This document shows positions 1 to 7,147 of a DNA stretch of 12,103 nucleotides, piece by piece. Below the pieces are notes generated by a model. The model worked only from the letters and a program-made list of their open reading frames with translations. It did no database searches and was not told the DNA's origin. The stretch covers positions 1 through 12,103 of the forward strand of contig JAJDYK010000154.1 of NCBI GenBank assembly GCA_022825185.1. Reading direction: 5' to 3'. A program made the position numbers and the translations under genes. This DNA is from Candidatus Latescibacterota bacterium (lineage in GTDB: Bacteria > Latescibacterota > UBA2968 > UBA8231). How positions within the stretch are numbered: the stretch's first letter is position 1; each line of letters starts with the position of its first letter.

Positions 1-1
1 G

Positions 2-604
2 GAGCAGCGCGGTCTCGACATTGGACATCCGCCGATCGTCGCCGTCAATGGCAACAGCGGCAATCCGCACTACGAGCCGCACGCGGACACGGCCGCCCCC
101 ATCGAGCCGGGCGCTTGGATCCTCATCGACCTGTGGGCGCGCCACCCCGGCGAGCAGCACGTGTTTGGCGATATAACTTGGGTCGCCTTTGCCGGCCCGC
201 GCGTCCCCACCGCTCACGCCGAGGTCTTTGCCGCAGTGCGCGAAGCGCGCGATCAAGTGTTGGAACGGCTCGACGCCGCGTGGCACGCCGACGAATTACT
301 ACAGGGCTGGCAACTCGACCGCGTAGCGCGCCAAGTCCTGACGACGCACGGCTTGGGCGAGCAATTCGTCCACCGCACGGGACACAGCCTTGGCCCGGGA
401 CCGAGTATCCACGCACTCGGCGTAAACCTCGACGACCTAGAGACCCACGACGCGCGGTCAATCCTACCGGGCACGGGCTTCTCCGTCGAGCCGGGCGCGT
501 ATCTGTCGGAGTTCGGCGTGCGGCTCGAAGTCAATGTGTACGTAGATCCAGAGACCGGCCCAGAAGTTACAACCCCCATCCAAAACGAAGTCGTCTTACT
601 TTGA
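2..604 (+). CDS. M24 family metallopeptidase (Xaa-Pro aminopeptidase/dipeptidase-like), 3' part only
   Basis: The frame is open from base 2, so the N-terminal part lies outside the window; about 200 residues remain, essentially the 'pita-bread' catalytic domain. All five metal ligands of M24 peptidases are visible in order: Asp at 128-130 (IDLWA), Asp at 170-172 (GDIT), His at 383-385 (in HRTGHSLG), Glu at 488-490 (SVEPGAY) and Glu at 527-529 (VRLEVNVYV). The family normally binds two divalent metals and cleaves an N-terminal residue before proline, or acts on related substrates; some members (creatinase-like) do other hydrolyses, so the substrate is not assignable. With all ligands intact it is probably active and cytosolic. 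The TGA stop overlaps the TTG start of queC (TTGA), which argues for one operon. The link to queuosine synthesis is positional only. Codon use is GC-rich, like queC. Confidence 0.9.
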   Translation, partial: EQRGLDIGHPPIVAVNGNSGNPHYEPHADTAAPIEPGAWILIDLWARHPGEQHVFGDITWVAFAGPRVPTAHAEVFAAVREARDQVLERLDAAWHADELLQGWQLDRVARQVLTTHGLGEQFVHRTGHSLGPGPSIHALGVNLDDLETHDARSILPGTGFSVEPGAYLSEFGVRLEVNVYVDPETGPEVTTPIQNEVVLL

Positions 605-1272
605 GCCTCGGAATCGTCCTCGTCAGCGGTGGGCTCGACTCCTGCGTCACCGCCGCCATTGCCGCCCGCCGCGGCCCCCTGGCCTTCCTCCACTTGCACT
701 ATCGCCAACGCACCGAGGAACGCGAGTTCACGGCATTCTCCGCCCTCGCGGATCATTTCCAAGTGGAAACCCGCCTCGTGGTGGACGTCGATTACATGCG
801 CCAGATCGGCGGCTCCAGCTTGGTCGATGCGACTCAGCCCATCCCCGAAGAAGACGACGCAGCCGATTTGCCCACGACCTATGTCCCCTTCCGCAACGCC
901 AACCTCCTCGGCGTGGCCGTAGCTTGGGCCGAGGTCATCGGCGCAACCGACATCTACATCGGTGCCCACGAAGCAGAGAGCCACTACCCGGACTGCCGAC
1001 GGGAGTTTTTCGCCGCCTACGAGCGCATGGTCGCCGCTGGCACCGGCCCACAAACCCAAGTCCGCATCCAAACCCCACTCATAGACTGGGACAAAGCCGC
1101 CATCGTCCGCTGCGGCCTAGCGCTCACCGCCCCCCTGCACCTGACCTGGTCCTGCTATCAGCACGAAGACCTCGCCTGTGGCCGCTGCGAGAGTTGCCGC
1201 ATGCGCTTGGCGGGCTTTCGCCGGGCCGGTGCTAGCGACCCCTTACCCTACGCCTCTATTCCAAGGAGCTAA
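601..1272 (+). CDS. queC: 7-cyano-7-deazaguanine synthase QueC
   Basis: QueC makes preQ0 from 7-carboxy-7-deazaguanine, ATP and ammonia, the last step before the QueF reduction in queuosine synthesis. The 223-residue product begins with the ATP-pyrophosphatase P-loop SGGLDS (residues 9-14) after a hydrophobic strand. It ends with the zinc-binding cysteine cluster C185, C193, C196 and C199 (SCYQ...CGRCESC). Length and motif order match the family. I chose the TTG at 601 because it puts the P-loop strand at the usual distance from the N-terminus and overlaps the preceding stop. The same frame stays open further upstream to about 115, but there it runs across the M24 gene and has no QueC similarity. 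No strong ribosome binding site is seen, so translation is probably coupled to the upstream gene. queF, the next enzyme of the pathway, starts at 11790 beyond the restriction island. Confidence 0.95.
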   Translation: MSLGIVLVSGGLDSCVTAAIAARRGPLAFLHLHYRQRTEEREFTAFSALADHFQVETRLVVDVDYMRQIGGSSLVDATQPIPEEDDAADLPTTYVPFRNANLLGVAVAWAEVIGATDIYIGAHEAESHYPDCRREFFAAYERMVAAGTGPQTQVRIQTPLIDWDKAAIVRCGLALTAPLHLTWSCYQHEDLACGRCESCRMRLAGFRRAGASDPLPYASIPRS

Positions 1273-1275
1273 CCC

Positions 1276-2859
1276 ATGCTAATCGGCTACGTCAGCGACG
1301 AACGCTACATCGCCCTACACGATGTGCAGTTCGAAATCGCCAACGAAAACCTGCATATCGAAACCCGCTCGCGAGCCACCGGCGAAGTCTTCGCCGACAT
1401 CCCCCCCGGCCCCTATACCGTAACCTTGCAAAAGGACGGCTTCGGCCCCAAACGCGGACAGATCAACATCCACCCCGAGCGGCCACACCACTTCCGCTTG
1501 CTCGCACATCAGTTGCTCGGCTACGCCTGGCCCAAGTGGGTCCAATCGGGCGAGCAATCCGAGTTCCGCGTCCACGCGCTCGAAGCCTTCCGCCTCGATT
1601 TGTGGCGCTACGGCTGGCAAAAAGAGCACATCCGCCCGCTGGGCTGGTTCGACGAGCACGGGCCGCGCGCCACCATGCAAATCACCCCGGACGGCGACTA
1701 CACCCAGACCGGGGTAATGTGGAACAAGTTTGGCTACACCAGCCCATCTCACAAACAGTTCGTCACCGCGCCGGAACGCTCTGGCCTGTACTACTTCCAC
1801 GCCAAAGGCGAGTCCGGCGCATTTTTCTCCTTCCCTTGGATCGTCGCCCCAGCCGCCCCCAGCGCGGACATCGCAGTCCTCGCCGCCAACATCAACTGGA
1901 ATGCGTACAACAACTTCGGCGGGCGCTCCAACTACATCCACCCCGACTGCTTTCCGCCCACGCCGACGATCAATGCCCGCTTGGAACTCAAGCGCTACAC
2001 CGACCCCGAGCACATCAACTACGACGCCGAGGACTACGCTCCCCTCTCCTTCGACCGGCCCGAGCCGATCAACCACATTCCCGAGGACGTCGAGATCATC
2101 GACCCCATCGCGGGCCGCGCGGCCTGCCATGTCGCCCCAGCCGAGTGGCGCTTCCTCGGCTGGCTAGAGCGCGAGGGTTATGATTACGACCTGTACGCCG
2201 AGACCCAATTTCACTTTGGCCAACTCGACCTCGACCAGTACAAAATCCTCATCACCACCACTCATCCCGAGTACTGGTCGCGCAAGATGTACTACGACGT
2301 CAAGGCGTGGGTGCGCGAGCGCGGCGGCAAATTCATGTACTTGGGCGGCAACGGCCTCAACTGCGAGGTGGAACTACTCGACGAGCAGACGATGAAAGTC
2401 AAAAACGGCGACGGGCGCGTCCAGCGAGCCGAGGGCCACGATAGCCGCTTTCACCAGTACAACGAGTCTGAGGCCAACCTGCTTGGCGTGGTCTTTACCC
2501 ATCCGGGCATTATGACGGCCGCACCGTACCAAGTCCTCGCCGCCGACCACTGGATTTTTGCCAACACGGGCGTCAAAAACGGCGATACCTTCGGCGAGGC
2601 CAGCCTACACGAGCGGATCCCTGGCGGTGCCTCCGGCCACGAGACCGACAAAACCTCGCCCTTTTCGCCCCCCGGCACCGAAATCGTCGCTCGCGGCCTC
2701 AACCCCGACCAAGGCGGTGCAGAAATCGTCCACTACGAAACAGCGAGTGGCGGCGCAGTTTTTTCCGTCGGCTCCATCACCTATCCAGCCTCAATTCTCG
2801 TAGATGAGACCGTCTCGCGCATTACCGCAAACGTCATCGAGCGCTTTGGCGCGGCATAG
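1276..2859 (+). CDS. N,N-dimethylformamidase large (beta) subunit-like protein
   Basis: This 527-residue protein resembles the catalytic subunit of N,N-dimethylformamidase, an iron amidohydrolase. Residues about 1-85 look like a carboxypeptidase-regulatory-type beta-sandwich (FADIPPGPYTVTLQKDGF). The rest matches the dimethylformamidase C-terminal catalytic region, with NAYNNFGGRSNY (Y211, Y220), HPEYWS (E332) and FMYLGGNGLN. From memory, the Paracoccus enzyme uses a two-tyrosine, one-glutamate iron site. Y211, Y249 or Y254, and E332 have about the right spacing, but this needs alignment. It is shorter than the roughly 760-residue reference subunit and no small-subunit gene is adjacent, so the true substrate is unknown. 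The start has a good AAGGAG site at 1263-1268, seven bases upstream and inside the queC 3' end; the gap to queC is 3 bases, so it is an operon member. No signal peptide is evident. The stop falls inside the left copy of the island-flanking repeat. Confidence 0.8.
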   Translation: MLIGYVSDERYIALHDVQFEIANENLHIETRSRATGEVFADIPPGPYTVTLQKDGFGPKRGQINIHPERPHHFRLLAHQLLGYAWPKWVQSGEQSEFRVHALEAFRLDLWRYGWQKEHIRPLGWFDEHGPRATMQITPDGDYTQTGVMWNKFGYTSPSHKQFVTAPERSGLYYFHAKGESGAFFSFPWIVAPAAPSADIAVLAANINWNAYNNFGGRSNYIHPDCFPPTPTINARLELKRYTDPEHINYDAEDYAPLSFDRPEPINHIPEDVEIIDPIAGRAACHVAPAEWRFLGWLEREGYDYDLYAETQFHFGQLDLDQYKILITTTHPEYWSRKMYYDVKAWVRERGGKFMYLGGNGLNCEVELLDEQTMKVKNGDGRVQRAEGHDSRFHQYNESEANLLGVVFTHPGIMTAAPYQVLAADHWIFANTGVKNGDTFGEASLHERIPGGASGHETDKTSPFSPPGTEIVARGLNPDQGGAEIVHYETASGGAVFSVGSITYPASILVDETVSRITANVIERFGAA

Positions 2860-2896
2860 CCAAAGCACCTGTTTGGCCTTATTCTAAAATGTTTTA
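2857..2896 (+). repeat. Left copy of island-flanking direct repeat
   Basis: It begins at the stop codon of the dimethylformamidase-like gene and ends 20 bases before hsdM. The first 26 bases match 11727-11752 at 24 positions; the only differences are TG/CA at 2870-2871. Similarity continues with small indels for about 14 more bases (TTCTAA...TTTA). Inside is a hairpin, GCCAAA (2859-2864) with TTTGGC (2872-2877) and a 7-base loop. A competing 8-bp pair also exists, GCTTTGGC (2843-2850, inside the gene) with GCCAAAGC (2859-2866). There is no U-run after the hairpin, so it is a poor Rho-independent terminator. It may be a duplicated insertion site, a shared leader element, or a dispersed intergenic repeat. 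Confidence 0.75.
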
Positions 2897-2916
2897 ACCA
2901 CCCGTAGGGAATCGCG

Positions 2917-4923
2917 ATGACGACTAGCAACGTGACAACGAACAACACCGACCTAAACTGGATCGCCAACTACATCTGGGGCATCGCCGACGATGTCCTG
3001 CGCGACCTGTACGTGCGCGGCAAGTACCGCGACGTGATCCTCCCAATGACCGTGCTGCGCCGGCTCGACGCAGTGCTGGAAGACAGCAAGCAAGCGGTCC
3101 TGGACATGAAGACCACCCTCGACAACGCCGGCGTCATCGAACAGGATGCGACCCTGCGGCAGATCGCGGGACAAGCCTTCTACAACACCTCCAAGTTCAC
3201 CCTGAGCGACCTGCGCGCTCGCGCCAATCGCCAGCAGCTTGAGGCCGATTTTCGGGCTTGGCTCGACGGGTTCTCGCCCAGCGTCCAAGACATCCTCGAA
3301 AACTTCGAGTTCCGCAACCAAGTCTCGCGGCTGTCCAGGGCCGACGCCTTGGGCACGCTGATCGAGAAGCTCACCTCGCCCGACATCAACCTGAGCCCGG
3401 CCCCAGTACACTACGCCGACGGCACGGTCAGGCATCCCGGCCTCGACAACCACGGCATGGGCACGATTTTCGAGGAGCTGATTCGGCGCTTCAACGAGGA
3501 GAACAACGAGGAGGCGGGCGAACACTGGACCCCGCGCGACGCCGTGACCCTGATGGCAAAGCTGGTCTTCCTGCCCGTCGCCGACCAGATCAAGTCCGGC
3601 ACCTACCTGATCTACGACGGAGCCTGCGGCACCGGCGGCATGTTGACTGTGGCCGAGGACGTGCTTCAGCAGCTCGCCGCCGAACATGGCAAGGAAGTTT
3701 CCACCCACCTCTACGGCCAAGAGATCAATGCCGAGACCTACGCCATTTGTAAGGCCGACCTGCTGCTCAAGGGTGAAGGAGACGCCGCCGACAACATCGT
3801 GGGCGGCCCGGAGCACTCCACCTTGGCCAACGACGCCTTCCCCTCCCAAGAGTTCGACTTCATGCTCTCCAATCCGCCCTATGGCAAGAGTTGGAAAACC
3901 GACTTAGAGCGCATGGGCGGCAAGCGCGACATGCGCGACCCGCGCTTCGTGATCGAGCACAACGGCGATCCCGAGTATTCCCTAGTCACCCGCTCCAGCG
4001 ACGGCCAGATGCTCTTTCTCGCCAACAAGCTCTCCAAGATGAAGCCGGGCGGTAGCCGCATCGCCGAGGTACACAACGGCAGTTCCCTGTTCACTGGCGA
4101 CGCTGGCCAAGGTGAGAGCAACATCCGCCGCTGGATCATCGAGAACGACTGGCTGGAGGCAATCGTCGCCCTGCCGCTCAACATGTTCTACAACACCGGC
4201 ATCGCCACCTACGTCTGGGTGCTCACCAACCGCAAGCCGGAGCATCGCCAAGGCAAGGTGCAGTTGATCGACGCCACCGAGTGGCACCGGCCGCTGCGCA
4301 AGAATCTGGGCAAGAAAAACTGCGAGCTTGGCGAGGCGGACATCCAGCGCATCTGCGACACCTTCCTCGCCTTTGAAGAAAGCGAGCAAAGCAAAATTTT
4401 CGACAACGACGCCTTCGGCTACTATAAGGTGACGGTCGAGCGACCGCTGCGGCTCGAAGGGGCCGACCCCAACCGCGCTTACAAAGTCGCCGAGATCAAG
4501 AAGCTGAAGGAGGACTGTGAGCGCAGCGAGACCGCACCGCCCGTCATCAAGAAGATCCACAAGCGAGGCACAGAGGCTGACCCACTGCGTGGCCGGTTCG
4601 AGGCGACTGTCAACGGCAAGCCCGTCGTGGTAGAGTACGAACCGGACACCGACCTGCGCGACACTGAGCAGATTCCGCTGCAAGAGGAAGGCGGCATCGA
4701 AGCGTTCCTGCGGCGCGAGGTCCTGCCCTACGCGCCTGACGCCTGGTACCAACCGGACAGCGTGAGGATCGGCTACGAGATCAGTTTTACCCGATATTTC
4801 TACAAGCCGCAGCCGATGCGGACGCTGGAGGAGATTCGAGCCGACATTCTGGAGTTAGAGCAAGAAACGGAAGGGTTGCTGGGTGAGATACTGGGCGAAA
4901 GCCAACGGCCGGCGGCCATATAG
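2917..4923 (+). CDS. hsdM: Type I restriction-modification DNA methyltransferase subunit HsdM
   Basis: HsdM is the N6-adenine methyltransferase subunit. Two copies join one HsdS to methylate the target site, and HsdR joins for restriction. The product has 668 residues. Residues about 10-160 form the helical HsdM N-terminal domain (WIANYIWGIADDVLRDLYVRG). The SAM-binding motif I is DGACGTGG at 234-241 and the catalytic motif IV is NPPY at 319-322. The signature block around GSRIAEVHNGSSLFTGDAG and NMFYNTGIATYVWVLTNR follows. A C-terminal extension of about 130 residues with a terminal coiled-coil-like helix (EEIRADILELEQETEGLL) makes it longer than the common 500-550 residue HsdM; this helix is where HsdS contact is expected. 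The ATG is preceded by AGGGA at 2906-2910. No confident promoter is seen in the 57 bases upstream. It is the first gene of the island. Confidence 0.96.
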   Translation: MTTSNVTTNNTDLNWIANYIWGIADDVLRDLYVRGKYRDVILPMTVLRRLDAVLEDSKQAVLDMKTTLDNAGVIEQDATLRQIAGQAFYNTSKFTLSDLRARANRQQLEADFRAWLDGFSPSVQDILENFEFRNQVSRLSRADALGTLIEKLTSPDINLSPAPVHYADGTVRHPGLDNHGMGTIFEELIRRFNEENNEEAGEHWTPRDAVTLMAKLVFLPVADQIKSGTYLIYDGACGTGGMLTVAEDVLQQLAAEHGKEVSTHLYGQEINAETYAICKADLLLKGEGDAADNIVGGPEHSTLANDAFPSQEFDFMLSNPPYGKSWKTDLERMGGKRDMRDPRFVIEHNGDPEYSLVTRSSDGQMLFLANKLSKMKPGGSRIAEVHNGSSLFTGDAGQGESNIRRWIIENDWLEAIVALPLNMFYNTGIATYVWVLTNRKPEHRQGKVQLIDATEWHRPLRKNLGKKNCELGEADIQRICDTFLAFEESEQSKIFDNDAFGYYKVTVERPLRLEGADPNRAYKVAEIKKLKEDCERSETAPPVIKKIHKRGTEADPLRGRFEATVNGKPVVVEYEPDTDLRDTEQIPLQEEGGIEAFLRREVLPYAPDAWYQPDSVRIGYEISFTRYFYKPQPMRTLEEIRADILELEQETEGLLGEILGESQRPAAI

Positions 4924-4937
4924 AGCAGGGACGAGCG

Positions 4938-5024
4938 ATGTCCAGCACCGAGATCATCTTTGAAGTCAGGAAAGACGAAGTGGGCCCCGTGACAGGCACC
5001 GAACTCAGGAGGAAGTGGAAATGA
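4938..5024 (+). pseudogene. 28-codon micro-ORF, possible truncated HicB-like antitoxin relic
   Basis: An ATG 15 bases after the hsdM stop opens a 28-codon frame that begins MSSTEIIFEVRKDEVG and then runs out as PVTGTELRRKWK. The start resembles the N-terminus of the small HicB-like antitoxins that databases often label '2-oxoisovalerate dehydrogenase' (typically EIIFxVxxDEVxGGY...). The family resemblance stops after about 15 residues, which suggests a truncated remnant. The TGA overlaps the ATG of the next gene (ATGA) and the last codons carry that gene's Shine-Dalgarno sequence, so a short coupling leader peptide is the main alternative. Similarity is from memory and the stretch is short. 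Confidence 0.4.
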
Positions 5025-5344
5025 CAACGGAAACCCTGAATCAACATATTGAGATCACCCCGGGCATATCAAGTGGCAAACCCCGCATTGCCGGTCATCG
5101 AATCACTGTGGAGAATATCGTCATCTGGCACGAGCGCCTAGGCAAGAGTGCCGACGAAATCGCCAGCGATTACGATATAACCCTCGCGGATGTATATGCG
5201 GCATTGGCTTACTATTTCGATCACCGGCATGAGATTGACCAATCGCTCGAAGAGAGTCGAGCATTTGTAAATATCTTACGCCAAAAATCCTCTTCGAAGC
5301 TTCCTCAAAAGATTCAAGACCTGACGCAACGTGGCGAAGATTAA
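5021..5344 (+). CDS. DUF433 domain antitoxin (first module)
   Basis: This 107-residue protein has a DUF433 domain at about residues 8-75. It includes the typical ITPGISSGKPRIAGHRITV opening, the helix-turn-helix-like segment KSADEIASDYDITLADVYAAL, and AYYFDHR. A charged C-terminal tail of about 30 residues probably contacts the partner. DUF433 proteins are usually encoded directly before DUF5615 PIN-like proteins and are taken to be DNA-binding antitoxins. I prefer the ATG at 5021 to the GTG at 5015 because AGGAGGA at 5007-5013 sits seven bases before it; the GTG almost touches that site. It overlaps the following toxin gene by 14 bases, the classic antitoxin-toxin arrangement. Base composition is more AT-rich than hsdM, suggesting a separate origin. 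Cytosolic. The family assignment is firm; antitoxin activity is inferred. Confidence 0.88.
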   Translation: MTTETLNQHIEITPGISSGKPRIAGHRITVENIVIWHERLGKSADEIASDYDITLADVYAALAYYFDHRHEIDQSLEESRAFVNILRQKSSSKLPQKIQDLTQRGED

Positions 5345-5660
5345 GTTTTACACGGATGAGAATGTCTCAAGAGCAGTTGTGATGGGGCTACGTCGAAGAG
5401 GTGTGGATGTACTGACTGTTGCCGAAGCCGGAAATCTTGGAGCGTCTGATGAGGAAATTTTTAGAATGGCTAGGGAAGCAGAACGAGTCATCTTCACGCA
5501 GGATGATGACTTTCTTCGTCTTGCAGCAACTGTTTCTGACCACCGAGGAATTGTTTACACGTCTCAAGAAAACACGGTTGGTGAGATAATTCGTGGCTTG
5601 ATGTTGATCTATCAGGTTTTGGCAGCGGAAGAGATGGTGGGACATGTGGAATACCTATAG
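5331..5660 (+). CDS. DUF5615 PIN-like toxin (first module)
   Basis: The product has 109 residues and is a DUF5615 PIN-like (Mut7-C-related) protein, expected to be a metal-dependent RNase toxin partnered with the DUF433 protein upstream. Conserved acidic residues are visible: D9-E10 in YTDENVS, D40-E41 in GASDEEI, and D58-D59-D60 in FTQDDDFLRLA. It starts at a GTG inside the antitoxin gene, 14 bases before that stop, so expression is coupled. GC content in 5401-5520 is about 47% by hand count, well below the flanking hsdM. The gene ends 22 bases before hsdS, so the module sits inside the hsdM-hsdS junction without breaking the operon. No frameshift or missing acidic residue is seen. Toxicity is inferred from family and layout, not shown. 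Confidence 0.87.
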   Translation: MAKIKFYTDENVSRAVVMGLRRRGVDVLTVAEAGNLGASDEEIFRMAREAERVIFTQDDDFLRLAATVSDHRGIVYTSQENTVGEIIRGLMLIYQVLAAEEMVGHVEYL

Positions 5661-5682
5661 AACACGATGAGGTTTTCTTGGT

Positions 5683-7143
5683 ATGAAGTTACCTAACGCC
5701 GGCCAACTGAAGCCGTATCCGGAAATGAAGGACTCAGGTATAGAGTGGCTAGGGAAAGTGCCCGTACATTGGAACCTCAGGAGAACCAAGAGTCTTCTAG
5801 TCCAACGCAGCGAAAAGGGATTCCCGAATGAACCATTACTGGCAGCTACTCAAACAAAGGGAGTCGTTCGCAAGGAGAAATACGAGAACCGGACAGTTCT
5901 CGCACTGAAGGATCTTCAATTACTCAAGATCGTACGAATTGGCGACTTTGTGATCAGCCTTAGATCTTTTCAGGGTGGTATTGAGTTTGCAAGAGAGCAA
6001 GGGATAATTAGTCCCGCATACACAATTCTATATCCCTCAGACCGAGATCACCAACCATATATCGCCAAAGTATTCAAGTCACGTCCCTACATCGAGAATT
6101 TATCGCTATTCGTCACAGGTATTCGTCAGGGTCAAAACATAGACTACGAGAGACTCGCCCGTTCGTATCTGCCCCTCCCTCCTCTCCCCGAACAAACCGC
6201 CATCGTCCGCTTCCTCGACCACGCCGACCGGCGCATCCGGCGCTACATCCGCGCCAAGCAGAAGCTGATTGCGCTGCTGGAGGAGCAGAAGCAGGCCATC
6301 ATCCACCAAGCCGTCACGGGCCAGATCGACGTGCGAACCGGCCAGCCCTACCCGGAGTACAAGCCCTCCGGTTTTGAATGGATCAGGGATGTTCCAAAGC
6401 ACTGGGAAATCCGGCGGCTTCGTTTTCTGATCATTGGAAGACTGACCTACGGTGCTAATGCCGTAGCTGAACACAACGACACCACATGGCCCCGTTACCT
6501 ACGAATAACAGACTTTTCGAAGAACGGTAAATTACGGACAGACACATTTCGGTCTCTGCCACCTGAGATTGCGAAGGACTATCTTGTAGAACCGGGAGAT
6601 GTGTTACTTGCTCGGAGCGGGGCAACTGTAGGCAAAGCTTTCCTAGTAGATGAGCAAGCCGGAACTGCCTGTCATGCTGGCTACCTTATTCGAGCTCGGC
6701 TAAACCGTAAACTCCTTCATCCCGCTCTTTTCTTTAGATTCACTCAGAGTGCAGGATTCGAGAGATGGAAAGACTCCACATTTATCATTGCTACGATCCA
6801 GAATATCAGTGCCGACAAGTATGCTAACCTCCCAGTACCCGTTCCTCCAAGATCGGAACAAGAGAACATTTTGCAGTTTGTTAGGACGAGTGAGGCAACA
6901 ATTGATCGCGCAGTGCATCGTGCGACAGAAGAAATAGACCATCTCCGCGAATACCGCACCCGTCTAATCGCCGATGTCGTCACCGGCAAGATCGACGTGC
7001 GCGAGGCGGCGGCTGAACTGCCGGAAGTGGACCCGCTTGCGGAAGACGACTTGGACAGTACAATCCATGATAGGGAGAATTCAAATCTCGGCGAACCCGA
7101 CGCCGAGAAATCGGCAGCAGAGTACACGATCAAAAGGAGGTGA
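5683..7143 (+). CDS. hsdS: Type I restriction-modification specificity subunit HsdS
   Basis: HsdS reads the bipartite DNA target of the HsdMSR complex. The 486-residue product has two target-recognition domains, at about residues 12-165 and 223-400. Each opens with a repeated segment (YPEMKDSGIEWLGKVPVHW at 12-30; YPEYKPSGFEWIRDVPKHW at 223-241). Each ends at LPLPPLPEQ/PVPPRSEQ followed by a long helical spacer (FLDHADRRIRRYIRAKQKLI; FVRTSEATIDRAVHRA) and VTGQIDVR/VTGKIDVR. Composition is mosaic: about 43-45% GC inside the two recognition domains (5881-5940, 6781-6840) but 62% in the central conserved region (6241-6300), by hand count. A tail of about 40 acidic residues follows the last repeat. 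The start is ATG with TGAGG at 5668-5672. The stop codon is part of the next gene's ribosome binding site. Confidence 0.95.
   Translation: MKLPNAGQLKPYPEMKDSGIEWLGKVPVHWNLRRTKSLLVQRSEKGFPNEPLLAATQTKGVVRKEKYENRTVLALKDLQLLKIVRIGDFVISLRSFQGGIEFAREQGIISPAYTILYPSDRDHQPYIAKVFKSRPYIENLSLFVTGIRQGQNIDYERLARSYLPLPPLPEQTAIVRFLDHADRRIRRYIRAKQKLIALLEEQKQAIIHQAVTGQIDVRTGQPYPEYKPSGFEWIRDVPKHWEIRRLRFLIIGRLTYGANAVAEHNDTTWPRYLRITDFSKNGKLRTDTFRSLPPEIAKDYLVEPGDVLLARSGATVGKAFLVDEQAGTACHAGYLIRARLNRKLLHPALFFRFTQSAGFERWKDSTFIIATIQNISADKYANLPVPVPPRSEQENILQFVRTSEATIDRAVHRATEEIDHLREYRTRLIADVVTGKIDVREAAAELPEVDPLAEDDLDSTIHDRENSNLGEPDAEKSAAEYTIKRR
6313..6335 (+). repeat. hsdS internal repeat, copy 1
   Basis: The 23 bases here (encoding VTGQIDVR) match 6979-7001 (VTGKIDVR) at 21 positions. 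The copies close the central and C-terminal conserved segments of HsdS, 666 bases apart and in frame. In HsdS proteins such repeats allow recombination that exchanges or duplicates target-recognition domains. Confidence 0.8.
6979..7001 (+). repeat. hsdS internal repeat, copy 2
   Basis: This is the partner of 6313-6335 with 2 mismatches in 23. It lies directly after the second recognition domain and its spacer helix. It is GC-rich, like the central conserved region and unlike the recognition domain before it. Confidence 0.8.
7133..7143 (+). promoter_or_regulatory. Full-length Shine-Dalgarno overlapping the hsdS stop
   Basis: AAAGGAGGTGA is the exact complement of the usual 3' end of 16S rRNA. 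Its last three bases are the hsdS TGA stop, and the GGAGG core is seven bases before the ATG at 7148. This fixes the start of the second DUF433 gene and implies strong re-initiation by ribosomes finishing hsdS. Confidence 0.85.
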
Positions 7144-7147
7144 CCGT

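Noticed and set aside
115..600. Upstream extension of the queC frame to a start near 115
   Set aside because: It would lie entirely over the M24 gene, is Arg/Pro-rich and resembles no protein; QueC similarity begins only after 601, where TTG overlaps the M24 stop.
2953..3849. Long reverse-strand open frame of about 300 codons opposite hsdM (similar ones opposite hsdR at 9736-10656 and opposite the que region at 253-1071)
   Set aside because: They mirror GC-rich, codon-biased genes on the plus strand with clear motifs; the reverse translations show no recognisable domain.
5015..5020. GTG start for the first DUF433 protein
   Set aside because: It leaves almost no distance to AGGAGGA at 5007-5013; the ATG at 5021 has a seven-base spacing and overlaps the micro-ORF stop.
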